Below the pieces are notes generated by a model. The model was not told the DNA's origin and made no database searches. It saw only the letters and a program-made list of their open reading frames with translations. Source: Phaeodactylum tricornutum CCAP 1055/1 (lineage: Eukaryota > Bacillariophyta > Bacillariophyceae > Surirellales > Neidiaceae). Taken from it: a stretch of 64,000 bases of DNA. Shown here one piece after another: positions 48,834 through 59,339 of the stretch. A program made the translations under genes and the position numbers. Position 1 is the stretch's first letter, and the number at the start of each line of letters is the position of its first letter. The stretch is taken from NCBI RefSeq assembly GCF_000150955.2, contig NC_011687.1:496001-560000 (forward strand), given 5' to 3'.

Positions 48834-50663
48834 TTATGATTGCTGCGCTTCCTCCTGGCGTAAGACATCGGCAAATGACCGAATTCCGCCCCACTTTGGA
48901 GTAGAAACAGTCACAACGGGAGCTGGAGCCGTAGCCTTGTGGGACAGAGCAGAAAAATGCCCCGCTTTCGATTCCGTACTGACAGGAAGAATAGCAACTT
49001 TTGTCTCACTAACTGGTGGTGGTACAACGGCCTGCTTCATGAGGGCCGCGGCGTAGCCTCCCACAGTCCCCCAGAGTTTCTTGCCGTGGGGGGTCGACTC
49101 CGTACTAGACGAAGTCGTCGTCGCTGTTGACGCAACATCCGACAAGGCCTTGACCGATTTAGGGTCCTCTTTGTCTTCCTCGTCGTCAGCATCATCGTCT
49201 TCGTGCTTGTCGTACTTTTCATCGTCTTCGAGTCCTGCCGTCGGTGGAGTCTCCCATTCAACCTTTTTGTCTTGAAGCGTTGGAAAGTTGTCTTCCCCCA
49301 AGGTTGGCGGGCTGACCAACGGAATGCTACTCTTGATTGCGAATGCGCTGTGAAATGATGAGGCAGTTTCTGTGCCTTTTCCCGGCATATTCTGGTTTTG
49401 ATTTCTGGTCGCCGCAGCTGCGTTGATATTGTTGTGTGTACCGTCGCTGTTGGAATTTGCACTGCCGGAGGTACTGGAATTCTTTTTCTTCTTTTTGGAT
49501 CGCTTCTTTTTCTTCTTTCGTTTAAGCGGAATTGGGGGTAACCAAAACGGAATAGGGTCGATGGAAAGGTTGGAGGCTACACTCGCCTTTCGTCGAGCCT
49601 TGACGGGTTCTCCACCCAAAAGTTGGGCCTGTAAGTGCATCATGACCTTCATCGTAACATCGTCGCCGTCGGCACCCGGGGATTCGATATCCAGGGTCAC
49701 GAACCTGTAGTTGAGGAAAGTAAGTGGTGAGCCTAAGCACCGTTTGCAAAGATACAATATTCAAGCGACCGGTGGATTCAACAAGGATGCGTACCAGCAA
49801 TGAGCAACGTCCTGGCGTACCGAAACAATGGACGGGCCATCCGGAAGTGCAAAGATTAATCGGACATCTTCTTCGGATACATGCTCCGGAACATCACGCA
49901 CAATGATCGTAGCGTGGGATGCGCTCACTGAGGCAACATTCGCAGTAGATACTACGGAAACAGCTGGCAAAGGCTGTTGATCCCAGGTACCCACTGCGAC
50001 TATAAATGTCGTAGCACTTGTCGTCAATTCATCGACCGAATCCTCCTGGTCCGTAACAATTTTGCTGTTGACCGAGTCGATGACAAACAGACGCAAGGCG
50101 TTGGGGCTGAAACATTCTACTGCTTGACGAATGGCGTGAATTCGTCCGAGTTCCGTTCGTCCCGGTAGCAAGGCTTGAACCTTGGTAAAATTGGCGAGAA
50201 TTGTGACGGGCACGCATCCGTCGTTGAGGGACCGGAGGGTTTGCAGGTAGGTATCCTTGGCCAGATTCGTTTGGGAAAAGTAGTATTCCAGCTGCTTGGC
50301 GAGAATCCCCAAAACCAGGCCTTCTTGTTCAAGAAGCATGCGCTCCCGTTCGCTCGCCATTGCGTCTGCTTGCAAGGCAAGGAGGCGACTGGCAGTTTCA
50401 TCGTGTACAGCAGCATGGCTGGCCGTTCCCGTTGGGTCCGTGTCAACCTCGCCTTCCGTCGATCCTTGTCTTATTTTGGTTTGATTCAACATCGCTGGGA
50501 TTGTTGTCCTAGTCAACGATTCGGACGCGGATGACAGGGACGACGATGACGAAGATGTGGAAGAGTTGAGTTGTGTTTCTTTGGTATTTTCTCGACTAAT
50601 GCACTCCAGTGCAGTCGTTTCTCGAGCCGCCTCTAAAAGATTCGACATGGTAGCTTCTGTCAT
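48834..50663 (-). CDS. La-related protein (LARP4-like: La motif plus RRM-like domain), two exons
   Basis: Exons 49795-50663 and 48834-49704 (90-bp intron, GTACGC donor, CTACAG acceptor, phase 2) give 579 residues. The junction rebuilds HCW/FVTLDIES, matching the RRM3-type strand WFITFES. LARPs bind RNA 3' ends or poly(A) and control mRNA stability and translation. The La motif (~118-200) includes LAKQLEYYFSQTNLAKDTYL and GCVPVTILANFTKVQAL. The RRM-like region (~245-320) includes ATIIVRDVPEHVSEEDVRLI and later LGGEPVKARRK. After that come a Lys-rich run (KRKKKKKRSKKKKK), a low-complexity acidic region, NFPTLQD, and the C-terminal KWGGIRSFADVLRQEE. The layout (La motif, RRM, no DM15) fits LARP4 or LARP6 rather than LARP1. 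The start is the first ATG in frame; MSNLLEAA at 50648 is an alternative. Confidence 0.85.
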
Positions 50664-51656
50664 GTTGATATTACTGGGCGAATGACTGATGAAACAAGGA
50701 CAAGAGGTGGCTTTCTGTAAAAAGACTGACACTAAAGGAGTGTTCCCAAGAATATATTCGTAGATGGAAGAACCGGATCTTTCCGACACCCTGTAAGAGT
50801 ATCGAAGAAGACGTGAAGATTTACGTGTACGTGCACGTCTACGTCTACGTGTGAATGTATCCTAGATTCGATTGCCGTACGACCGAGAAACAAGGACTGT
50901 GTGGCTCGTTGTTGGATTGACAGTGAGCGGCAATCTACGCCACACGATCTCGTTTGGCGGGATGTGCAGGTCAACGTTGCGGATGTGTCTATTCTTGATT
51001 TGTTGCTTTTTGGTTGAACCCAAACCCATCCTTTTTCGGGTTCAACGTACTTTTTTACCGTGTGTGTGTTTGTCACGCAGGCGTAGGCAGGTACGTGCCC
51101 GTAGAGAGCGAACTGCTCCGGGGTGCCGGACGAAGACGCATCACAGGTTGAACTTAGAAACCTTTCTCGATCGCGAAACCGGACCGCGAACAGACTCGAG
51201 AAAAGTCGGATGCGACAGTGAGTACCGTTCGGGGGAGATTCCTCCCGTCCAGTCCCGCGGAAAGGGAGCTCTTCCGTCGACCGTCGAAGTACCCCTCAAC
51301 GGCGAAATCGAGGGTTTCGCCGTCGTCGCACTGATTCTTCCACGCGGCAAAAAACCCATAAGAGACGAATGTGGGAAGGGTTCCAACAAACGGTTCTATC
51401 ATGTTACTTACTGTTAGTACCTTTACCTACCTCTTTCTCGTTCGTTGTTGATTTTGCCTTGACCCCATTGGGAACTTCTCCCCCCTCTGGAGAGCATTGA
51501 AAACAAAAAAAATCGGAACGGGCTGTAGACCTGCTTGAAATTCAATTCGTTCGTTGGTGACCATTTGGCAGCAACATAAATGCTCTCGCGTCGTCCTATC
51601 GGGACAAGGCAAAAGCGATCGAATTGTCCTTTCCATTACATTCGTTGACGGGGAAT
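50664..51656. promoter_or_regulatory. Divergent intergenic region with TTACTGTTAGT motif
   Basis: About 990 bp between the LARP and ABC genes. It contains ttactgttagt (51408-51418), about 240 bp before the ABC start, gattgacagtgagc near 50916, and a tacgtg/tacgtc-rich stretch (50823-50852). Open frames, the longest 181 codons, show no recognisable content. Confidence 0.3.
51408..51418. promoter_or_regulatory. TTACTGTTAGT motif upstream of the ABC gene
   Basis: A copy of the window's recurrent near-palindromic motif, flanked as acTTACTGTTAGTacc, roughly 240 bp upstream of the ABC-protein start. Function inferred. Confidence 0.25.
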
Positions 51657-54600
51657 ATGAGGTATCCCGTGCGACAATGCGTTGCCGTTTCACTCATTCT
51701 ATCCCTGGTACAGGGCAGCAGTAGCAGTAGTGCTAGTAGTACTTCTACCACTGCGGCATCTACGTCTACAAGTCCGGCAGGAACACCCAAGACTTCCACC
51801 GCGACTCCTCCCCTCGAGGATTCGCGTTCGTTACCGAGGCTGCTGCCCCTGCCCCCCTCGCGACTTCCACCACCGCCTCCACCCCGGGATGCACAACACG
51901 GTAAGGCTTTTACTTCTCTCGAGAAGGAGGAGCCACGGCAACAATTCATTATTGCACCTCCTTGTCCACCAAAGGCGAAAGTGGAGGCTGCAGTCTCCGC
52001 CTTGGCGCAATCCACAGACAATGGGAGCGGTGATGCGGGATCCAAACACCAAGAAAATCGTGAATCGGAGACCAGCAATGGCACTGCTAAGGATAAAGCA
52101 TCGGGGCAAGAATACTCTGCCCGTTCGGAACACTTTGCTAATTCCACTAGCGACGACAGCGTGGGGAATGGCCAAGAGACAGTCAGTATGCGGCTAGAAG
52201 TCGATGAGCCACCTAGTGAGGAACGGATCGAAAGCGAGCCCACAGTTCGACGCGACCCAACACACTCCTCGAGCTACTTACCACCGCCGCGTCAGACCGA
52301 GGCTACTTCGAAACCTGTCATTAAGCCTTTAGTTCCTCCGCCACCAGTGCCACCTCGCGCGGGCAGACATACTGGATTCGCCAACCCCCTAAATAACCAG
52401 GATTCCTCGCTACGGAGAATAACAAAAGACGCACGGCCGCCTCCGCCTCGAGTTGCAAATAAGACTGGGAACAGGAAAAATGCAGAGCTTCCACAGCCGG
52501 AGAATCCACTCCAACATGCGACTCGAACTGCGAGTTCGCCACCGTCCGAACTGGTGGATCGATCGCAACCGCTCTGGCTGCACCAGAGACGGATCACGAT
52601 TCCGACCGAAGCAAACCCGCTATCGCAACAAAGGAGGCCTCCGTCCCCGCACAGATCACTGCCGAATCCGCAATATCGGCAGGCAGGCGGACGATACGAT
52701 TCTTCTGAACGCGGGAGTCCGCCACAGCTGTACCAGACACAAGCTGGCTCTGGTACAATGCAACTTATTCAACGTCGACCCAGTCCACAAGAACTGCATG
52801 CGCGGTATTTGCAACAACGCTCTCACGCTCGTCCGCTACCGGCTTGGAAACGCGTTTGGAGGGGAATTGAACGGGGTCTGGATACCTTGGCCGATTTGGA
52901 AGATTCAGTCTCGGATCGGGCCTCACAACTCGTGAACGACGTAGTCAAAATTACGCCAGTAAAGCTACCCACAGCTAGTTGGATACCACCTGTTCGTAAA
53001 TTGTGGAACAGCAATACTAAATCTTCATTGGCACCATTGCATGATTCATTGCAACGAAACAATAATAAGGACTACGAAGAAGAAAACGATCCAGAGTCAC
53101 GAATGCAGTTTTCGGTTGCTTCCGGAAGAAGTTTGGCTAGTGCCGATGGGGCCCCCATACCTGGTGGACTGGAATCACTGGCAAATCGAAAAATGGCCGC
53201 ATCGCGATTCGAATCGACAGCTCCGATCAACGGCCAAACGCCTACTAGTGCGAATGACATGGATGACAAAACTGAACCTTCTGTTACTATGAATCCGTAC
53301 GTGATCCAGTATCCGCAGACATCTACGGATACCGATCTGACAGGGAGGAATACAAAACGCTTAATACGAGCAAATGGCGGGGCGTTGGATCCAGCTCAGA
53401 CGAGTAGTCTTCCATTTGCCGCCAAACCTGAAAACAACAAGTCCTTTGCTGCTCCTCAAAAAGGAGCGGAGAAATCGACCACATCATCTGGAACGCCTCT
53501 GCCTGTGCCTTCCGCGGCGTCCGGAATCCGCCAGGATTCGAGGGCCTTCTTAAACTCACAGGCTAACTCGCCACATTTGTCTTCCAGCTCCAAGCGACCA
53601 ACGACGACGACCTTTCTCAACGATAGCGATGACGACAATGACGGATCGCAATCTCTGGTCGGGAAGCTTGGACGAATATTGCCGTCTCTGTCACGTATAC
53701 CACGTTTTCGTTTTCATTTACCAGGTCGAGGTAGTAGCTTCTCACAAGACTATTCTTCTGCCGCCATGGATATTTGGGCCGATGAAGACGACGAAGAGAG
53801 CTCGCGAGGTTTCTTAGGCATATTTAGTCGCAGCAAAGCGACAAGGCCTGATACCGTCCATGTTGCAGCGCATATGCGCCCCCGTCCAAAGAAGGGCACC
53901 TCGCTACCACCTCCATTAGATGATCTAATGGATAGGTGCGGCCGTGGAAAATCTTCATCTCTTTTGAACGCCGACGACGAGAGACAAAGCATCGCAGTCG
54001 GTCGTGCTCGTGCCGTGCTGGACATAGCCCAACTCATGTTTTTCATATTCGGAGCTAGGCTGGTGCCGGATATCGGCAGCGTACCGCTTCCCAAAACACC
54101 ATTGGATTTTCTTTCAACAACAATACCGTTCTTCTTGTCTGCATTGATGGATGCGACGGATACCTGGGCCCCGTTTGCCTTCGCTACCGCATTTCTCGTG
54201 GCCAGAACTAGGGATGTTTTATTAGACAAAAGAGTCCAAACACTGGAGAAGTCCATCGGCGCTTCGGTGCACGATGAAACGCAGTATGGCTCAATGTTCT
54301 TGCGACTCTTCTCATCGCAACCAACAAGCAGGATGCTTCCAGTCCGATCGGAAAAAGCTGCTCGGGCGCAGCTTCTAGCAAAAATTGAGACGGCTCGATT
54401 GAAGACTTTCGTGTCGTGCATCTTGATTAGCCTCGCTATAATGACCGTTTCTATTCTCAGGACGCTTTTCGTGACGATTATTCAGTCCCTCGGAAATTTG
54501 GCCGGGCTGCAGGAATGGAGGTCGTGGCCTCCACATTGGGGCGAGCTGGGTGGTGGTATGAAAGGCGTCGTTCTGGATTTGGGAAAATCAATTTCTCAGA

Positions 54601-56162
54601 TGATAACCATAGAGCTTGCAGATGTGCTCGACTATCCCTTGCGGGTTGCCTACCACGTTTCGGTATTTGCCGCTCTCTCCACGGTAGCTCTGCTTCCGGT
54701 GCTTGAGACGAAGCGCAAAGTTCAGCCTGTTGCGGAGCAAGATGCCGAGGAAGAAGGCGAAGTTCATCTCAAATTGACGGAACAAATGACCGACTTGGGC
54801 TCTTCGGGGGCAATTAGACTCGCGTTGTTGGCGGACGACAACACGATCGAGTCACTGCTTGAACGATGGCGCTTGGCCATTCCGTTGGCGGCCGAAACTA
54901 AGTCGGGTTTATCCATAGCATCGCTAAGTCGACTGGTGCTTTATGGTGGCTTGGCCGGCGCAATTCTGGTGTTTCCTCTTGTTGTGTACGGTCTCGTGGG
55001 AATCACAACGTTCAATGCTCGTAACAACGCATTACTACGGTGGGATTCGTTATGCGATGTTGCAATTGTCCTTTTCTTTACCCACCGTATTGCGTGGGAC
55101 ACACTGTCGCATGTAGTACGTGCTACCGATTCGAAACAGCATATTGTTGGCTTTCTGAGATCGCTCAAGATGGCTGTTGACGAGCGGACCACATCATTGT
55201 CTTCGCAAACAGTGGATTTACAGCTCCAGGCTTCGATATCCGCGATTACTGGCCTGACTGTGAAGGATCTTTGGGCCGCGCACGCCACACGACGAGCGTG
55301 GGCGGTTCGAGGAGCCAATCTAACTTGTCGTAACGGCGAAGTTCTGGTGATTCTGGGTGAAGCGGGATCTGGCAAAACGCGGCTGCTGACAACATTGGCG
55401 GAATCTATGATTGTTCCACCGAGAAGGGCTCGCTCGGCAACTCGAGTGCGAGGCAACATCTCTTTCGGGAGCTTGGATGTCACGAAATGGGATCCAAATC
55501 AGCTGAAGAAGCGGTTGGGTCTATTTTTGACCGATGTTCGCACGGTTTCCGACACGGCACAAGTTGTGTCTGGTTTGACTTTGGAAGAGATACTGGAACC
55601 TTCCGACGGCTTACGTGAGGTTGATGCTTCCCATTCGCCTGGCGTCAGTGAGCGTTCGTGTATGATGTTGGCATTAAAACTGACTGGTCTGTATACGACC
55701 TTGTTGCCGCGTTTGCCGTCAAAAATGTCGAGTGTGGTGACGGCAACAGAAGACGATTTGAGGCCCTCTCCGCTGCGACCTCGATACAACGTGTTGTCAC
55801 CAACGGAATGGACGAAGCTACTCCTTTCGAAAGTACTCGCACAAGCTGTCTACGATAACGAAAACTCGGCGGGTTCCAACGACAAGATGGAAAATAGTTT
55901 GGTGGGTTCAATCTTGATTCTGGATGACGTCGTTTGTCAACTTTCTGAAGTGGATGAGGCGCGATTCGTCCGCGATTTGCGTTCGACTGGCGCTGCTACG
56001 CTCTTGACGTCGCCTCGTTGGGTCACGGGACGATTCGCCGATCGGATCGCAGTAGTGCGGGACGGTGCCGTCGTAGAATGCGGCACGCACGCGGAGTTGC
56101 TCAATCGCGGTCCCCAACAAAGTTTGTACGCGGCTAAATGGCACGCCATGACGGCACAGTAG
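51657..56162 (+). CDS. Very long, divergent ABC protein (single TMD-NBD half-transporter) with disordered N-terminal half
   Basis: A 1,501-residue intronless protein starting at the ATG at 51657 (MRYPVRQCVAVSLILSLVQG), a signal-peptide-like start. About 700 residues of Ser/Pro/Gln-rich disordered sequence follow (poly-Pro runs such as LPPPPPPRD). A membrane region (~785-1180) has about six hydrophobic segments, including LDIAQLMFFIFGARL, FVSCILISLAIMTVSIL and LYGGLAGAILVFPLVVYGL. A C-terminal nucleotide-binding domain shows VRGANLTCRNGEVLVILG and Walker A GEAGSGKT (1234-1241), Walker B ILILDDVVCQL, a D-loop-like SEVDEA, and IAVVRDGAVVECGTHAELL, the usual end of exporter NBDs. The LSGGQ signature is replaced by LSPTEWTKLLLSKVL and the H-loop His by Pro-Arg in TSPRW. 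It could be a non-transporting or heterodimeric partner. Substrate unknown. Confidence 0.8.
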   Translation: MRYPVRQCVAVSLILSLVQGSSSSSASSTSTTAASTSTSPAGTPKTSTATPPLEDSRSLPRLLPLPPSRLPPPPPPRDAQHGKAFTSLEKEEPRQQFIIAPPCPPKAKVEAAVSALAQSTDNGSGDAGSKHQENRESETSNGTAKDKASGQEYSARSEHFANSTSDDSVGNGQETVSMRLEVDEPPSEERIESEPTVRRDPTHSSSYLPPPRQTEATSKPVIKPLVPPPPVPPRAGRHTGFANPLNNQDSSLRRITKDARPPPPRVANKTGNRKNAELPQPENPLQHATRTASSPPSELVDRSQPLWLHQRRITIPTEANPLSQQRRPPSPHRSLPNPQYRQAGGRYDSSERGSPPQLYQTQAGSGTMQLIQRRPSPQELHARYLQQRSHARPLPAWKRVWRGIERGLDTLADLEDSVSDRASQLVNDVVKITPVKLPTASWIPPVRKLWNSNTKSSLAPLHDSLQRNNNKDYEEENDPESRMQFSVASGRSLASADGAPIPGGLESLANRKMAASRFESTAPINGQTPTSANDMDDKTEPSVTMNPYVIQYPQTSTDTDLTGRNTKRLIRANGGALDPAQTSSLPFAAKPENNKSFAAPQKGAEKSTTSSGTPLPVPSAASGIRQDSRAFLNSQANSPHLSSSSKRPTTTTFLNDSDDDNDGSQSLVGKLGRILPSLSRIPRFRFHLPGRGSSFSQDYSSAAMDIWADEDDEESSRGFLGIFSRSKATRPDTVHVAAHMRPRPKKGTSLPPPLDDLMDRCGRGKSSSLLNADDERQSIAVGRARAVLDIAQLMFFIFGARLVPDIGSVPLPKTPLDFLSTTIPFFLSALMDATDTWAPFAFATAFLVARTRDVLLDKRVQTLEKSIGASVHDETQYGSMFLRLFSSQPTSRMLPVRSEKAARAQLLAKIETARLKTFVSCILISLAIMTVSILRTLFVTIIQSLGNLAGLQEWRSWPPHWGELGGGMKGVVLDLGKSISQMITIELADVLDYPLRVAYHVSVFAALSTVALLPVLETKRKVQPVAEQDAEEEGEVHLKLTEQMTDLGSSGAIRLALLADDNTIESLLERWRLAIPLAAETKSGLSIASLSRLVLYGGLAGAILVFPLVVYGLVGITTFNARNNALLRWDSLCDVAIVLFFTHRIAWDTLSHVVRATDSKQHIVGFLRSLKMAVDERTTSLSSQTVDLQLQASISAITGLTVKDLWAAHATRRAWAVRGANLTCRNGEVLVILGEAGSGKTRLLTTLAESMIVPPRRARSATRVRGNISFGSLDVTKWDPNQLKKRLGLFLTDVRTVSDTAQVVSGLTLEEILEPSDGLREVDASHSPGVSERSCMMLALKLTGLYTTLLPRLPSKMSSVVTATEDDLRPSPLRPRYNVLSPTEWTKLLLSKVLAQAVYDNENSAGSNDKMENSLVGSILILDDVVCQLSEVDEARFVRDLRSTGAATLLTSPRWVTGRFADRIAVVRDGAVVECGTHAELLNRGPQQSLYAAKWHAMTAQ

Positions 56163-57186
56163 AAAGTACAGCGCTGATTAGTTATCTTATGGCATCTTAT
56201 GGCAATTGTCCACCATCCAAGGACAATGTTCGAGGCGAACAAGGATCATCTTGTTTGCGCCCTCTCCAGAGCTAGGAAACCGACATGTCGGTCCTACTAT
56301 GGTAAGCGTGTGATAAAACCGATGTTCGGCTGTGACATAAGTAACTTACTTATCCCACGACGTCTCGGCTTTTCCAATAAATCAGTGCGCCACCCGTAGA
56401 GCTTGAGAGATGTTTTCATTTAAAATCAAATTGGTTCGTGAGTCGCAGACGAGAACTCGACGTTATATAGGGAGACTGGAAAGTAATTTGCGCGGTTGAC
56501 GAAAAATCCCCCGTGGGATGATGTTGGCGAGAACCTTTTATCTAAGTAAATGTAACGTCGGGAATGTTACAACATGTAAATGCATAGGGCCGATCCGCTT
56601 TTTCATTTTTGAAAAGCGTTGAATTGGCGAAAAGATTTAGAATGTCGGCATCGGTGCGCTAATTACCAGCCGTTGACCGTATCATGATAATCCGCCCGCC
56701 CAACTCGGATCCACATGTTACGCCCCTTCCGAGTGGTTTAGGCAAGGGGCACGCTTCGATCGATTTTAATATCGTATTCGCACGCTCACCGAGGCCGCAC
56801 GGGCAATGTTCAAACGGCCGTCGGTTCAAAGCCGACTCCATTCACTACGACGGGCTGGTTCTTGAAAAAAGAAGAGTTGTGGCGCAAATTCGTATCGAAG
56901 TTTTCATCGAGAGGTAGCGTTACTGTTATAGAATTCAACCTCTCGATCTATATTTCCACAATCAGGCGTCTGGAACGAGGGAGATAGCTCCTATTAGTTG
57001 ATCCCTTGTAGTTGGTTTCACGGAGTTTGTTAGCCATTTAATCGGTTCGGTGTTGCTTTCGAACGAGCGCTCGCGGACTGTTTTTGTCGAGCCCTCTTAG
57101 CTGCTTGTTGTAACTGGAAGCTCGTTGGTCCATCCTAGGTTTCGCGCACGAAAGAGCAGCATTTCTAACGCGCAAAGAGACCTGTT
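56163..57186. other. Intergenic region with a tRNA-like A-box/B-box pair
   Basis: About 1 kb without a supported gene. At 56729-56845 there is a D-arm-like ccgagtggtttaggc stretch enclosed by cccctt/aagggg, and ~85 bp later a good T-arm (gtcgg, ttcaaag, ccgac). No matching acceptor stem, clear anticodon arm or poly-T terminator is visible, so I do not call a tRNA. A direct repeat atggcatcttatggca occurs near 56190. Confidence 0.3.
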
Positions 57187-58953
57187 ATGGAGAATTCCGG
57201 ACGCACCTCGGAACGTCGCTATTTGGTGCGAGGCGGCAGTGCCTCCTGTTCGGAACCGTTGGACACGGCCTCCATCGGTAGTTTGGTGCCAGACGAGCAT
57301 TACGTACCGGGAAAGCGCCACGAAACGGCACACTGGCCCAAGGGACTGCGGAACGTGGGCAATACTTGCTACGCAAACGCTGCCTTGCAGTGCTTACTTA
57401 GTACCGCACTCGCACACGCCCTACTGGATCAGAAAGCAGCCGCTATTTTTCGAAGGTACAGTTCCAACCCAAATATTTTGGCACGAGGTTCCGGGAGTGT
57501 CGATTCTTCGGACGAGGAAAACGATAGACCGCTGGACAAGGAGCGAAGAAGGAAAGAACGCGAAGACCGACGGTTGTCGGAGAACTCCCGCTGGCTCACC
57601 CGTACACTCCGTACCATCACGGTTGACTACCATGCCCAATCTACTGTAGACGCTTCGGACCCGCTCACCACCACCATTTCCCAGTGGCTCTACATTGCTG
57701 CTTCCCCAACACCAGTTGTCGATCCCGGTGCTATTACCCGGCAACCAAACAAACTAAGCCCCTGTTTGCGTCCCTTCCAACAAGAAGATGCGCACGAGTT
57801 CTTGCGCGCGCTACTGGGTACTCTTACCATGAGTGGACAGAATAAATCCCTCAGCAGTCTTTTTGACGGGCTTCTCGAGTCGGCTGTCACCTGTCAAACC
57901 TGCCGGAGACCATCGCTCACGCGCGATCGATACATGGACTTATCGCTCGATATACAAGCGGAACAAATAGAAACCCTAACGGACGCTTTGCACGAGTTTA
58001 CGAAAACTGAACTGTTGAATGGAGAAAACAAGGTAAATTGTGGAAGATGCGGAACAAAGCGAATTGCTACGAAAGGATTAAGGCTCGCGACAGCCCCTTC
58101 CATCCTGGTTTGCCATTTTAAGCGCTTCGCCTTTGACCGCTTCGGCAATGTGGCGCGGCTATCCAGGAAGGTGCAGTTTCCTTTGAGACTCGAGATTGGA
58201 GCGTACATGTCCCGGGTCAATAAGGCTCGGCCACCGCCCTACGATTTAGTGGCCGTTTTGGTACATCAAGGTCAGAGCTGTGAACGCGGGCACTACGTCG
58301 CCTTTGTCAAAAAGCATGGTGAATGGTTCGAGTGCAACGATGAGCGGGTCACTAAGGTCGATGTCGCGCTTGTCCTCTCACAACAGGCCTATATTTTGAT
58401 GTACGAAGTGGCAGAAATGCGCGAGAATCACGGATTTCCGTCGCCGCATCGACTCGCCAAGCGTGTGAACAAGGAGGACATACGAGCGGCGAGTTCTAGC
58501 CGTCAGGCATCCTGCGATTTTTCCTTGGCATCTCTGTTGTGTGGTATGGATCAAGGTATTTTGGGAGATGCTATTTGTTGTGACATGTCAACTTATTTGA
58601 AAAAAACCAAGCGAAGGAAAGCAAGATCTTCTCAAGATGATCTTAGCACGCTGGGTGAGTCCACGGTCGACTCGTCTGCTCCCCCCTTTAGAAGAAGCGC
58701 TTCTTCTGGAAACATCTTGCGCCCCCGGCAAGGTCAGTCAGGAACTCATAGTACCCCTCGAGCGTGCCAGAGGTTTGCCGCAGTCGATCACAGAAACATG
58801 GTGGGAATGGAACGCCGAGCGGAAGCAAGCAGTGATATGGGCACAGTTGTGGAAATACCACGTTTTTCGCGAGTAGCATCCAAATCCGAGCGATTGATGA
58901 GAGCCGAACCAGGAAGCTTACCTCCCAGGTACGGGCGTCTACGAGAAGACTAA
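57187..58953 (+). CDS. Ubiquitin-specific protease (USP/UBP, peptidase C19)
   Basis: A 588-residue intronless protein. USPs are Cys proteases that remove ubiquitin from proteins. The Cys box is GLRNVGNTCYANAALQCL with C61; a charged insert (DKERRRKEREDRR) and RPFQQEDAHEFLRALL follow. The finger region has two C-x2-C pairs (CQTC, CGRC). The His box is GQSCERGHYVAFVKKHG (H369) with the third residue in WFECNDERV (N384/D385), then QQAYILMYE. The order and spacing fit plant UBP15/UBP23- or USP36/42-like enzymes. The C-terminal ~180 residues are Ser/Arg-rich and disordered (MDQGILGDAICCD, KKTKRRKARSS). No transit or signal sequence. Cytosolic or nuclear location is inferred. Confidence 0.93.
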   Translation: MENSGRTSERRYLVRGGSASCSEPLDTASIGSLVPDEHYVPGKRHETAHWPKGLRNVGNTCYANAALQCLLSTALAHALLDQKAAAIFRRYSSNPNILARGSGSVDSSDEENDRPLDKERRRKEREDRRLSENSRWLTRTLRTITVDYHAQSTVDASDPLTTTISQWLYIAASPTPVVDPGAITRQPNKLSPCLRPFQQEDAHEFLRALLGTLTMSGQNKSLSSLFDGLLESAVTCQTCRRPSLTRDRYMDLSLDIQAEQIETLTDALHEFTKTELLNGENKVNCGRCGTKRIATKGLRLATAPSILVCHFKRFAFDRFGNVARLSRKVQFPLRLEIGAYMSRVNKARPPPYDLVAVLVHQGQSCERGHYVAFVKKHGEWFECNDERVTKVDVALVLSQQAYILMYEVAEMRENHGFPSPHRLAKRVNKEDIRAASSSRQASCDFSLASLLCGMDQGILGDAICCDMSTYLKKTKRRKARSSQDDLSTLGESTVDSSAPPFRRSASSGNILRPRQGQSGTHSTPRACQRFAAVDHRNMVGMERRAEASSDMGTVVEIPRFSRVASKSERLMRAEPGSLPPRYGRLRED

Positions 58954-59339
58954 CTAACTGTAAAAGTGTTCGTAAAGCTTTGCCGAAAGGACGAAATTGA
59001 GATTTACTACATATTGCGTAGGGCTATAGAGTTGCACGTAGCGTCTTACGTTCCAACTCCCTACCTCCGAAAGTGCTACTCAAACGCAAACTGTGCTCAG
59101 ACGCCGCCTTCATCTACCAATACCTACGATTGAGTAGTATTTGTGACCTAGCTCACAAGTTCAAATCACTCAAACTTTAAATAAGTATGCATTTCAAACA
59201 CGTGACAGCAGGTAGGGAATACAAATCGCTGTGCTTCCCTACTTGTCATCGGTTGGGATATCAATGAGGAGCTTGGAATAGTGATCATCAATCTTATTTT
59301 TGTGAATGAGATACAGGAGTACATTGACATTTAATGAGT
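58954..59339. other. Short intergenic stretch between convergent genes
   Basis: About 390 bp of probable 3' UTR of both neighbours. It starts with gactaactaactgtaaaag just after the protease stop. No gene is supported. Confidence 0.35.

Noticed and set aside
48304-48894. 196-codon minus-strand frame
   Set aside because: It overlaps the end of the La-motif gene in another frame, is of odd composition and lacks any recognisable domain; likely 3' UTR.
56684-56917. 77-codon plus-strand frame over the tRNA-like stretch
   Set aside because: No domain or signal; the better explanation of this stretch is the A-box/B-box pattern.
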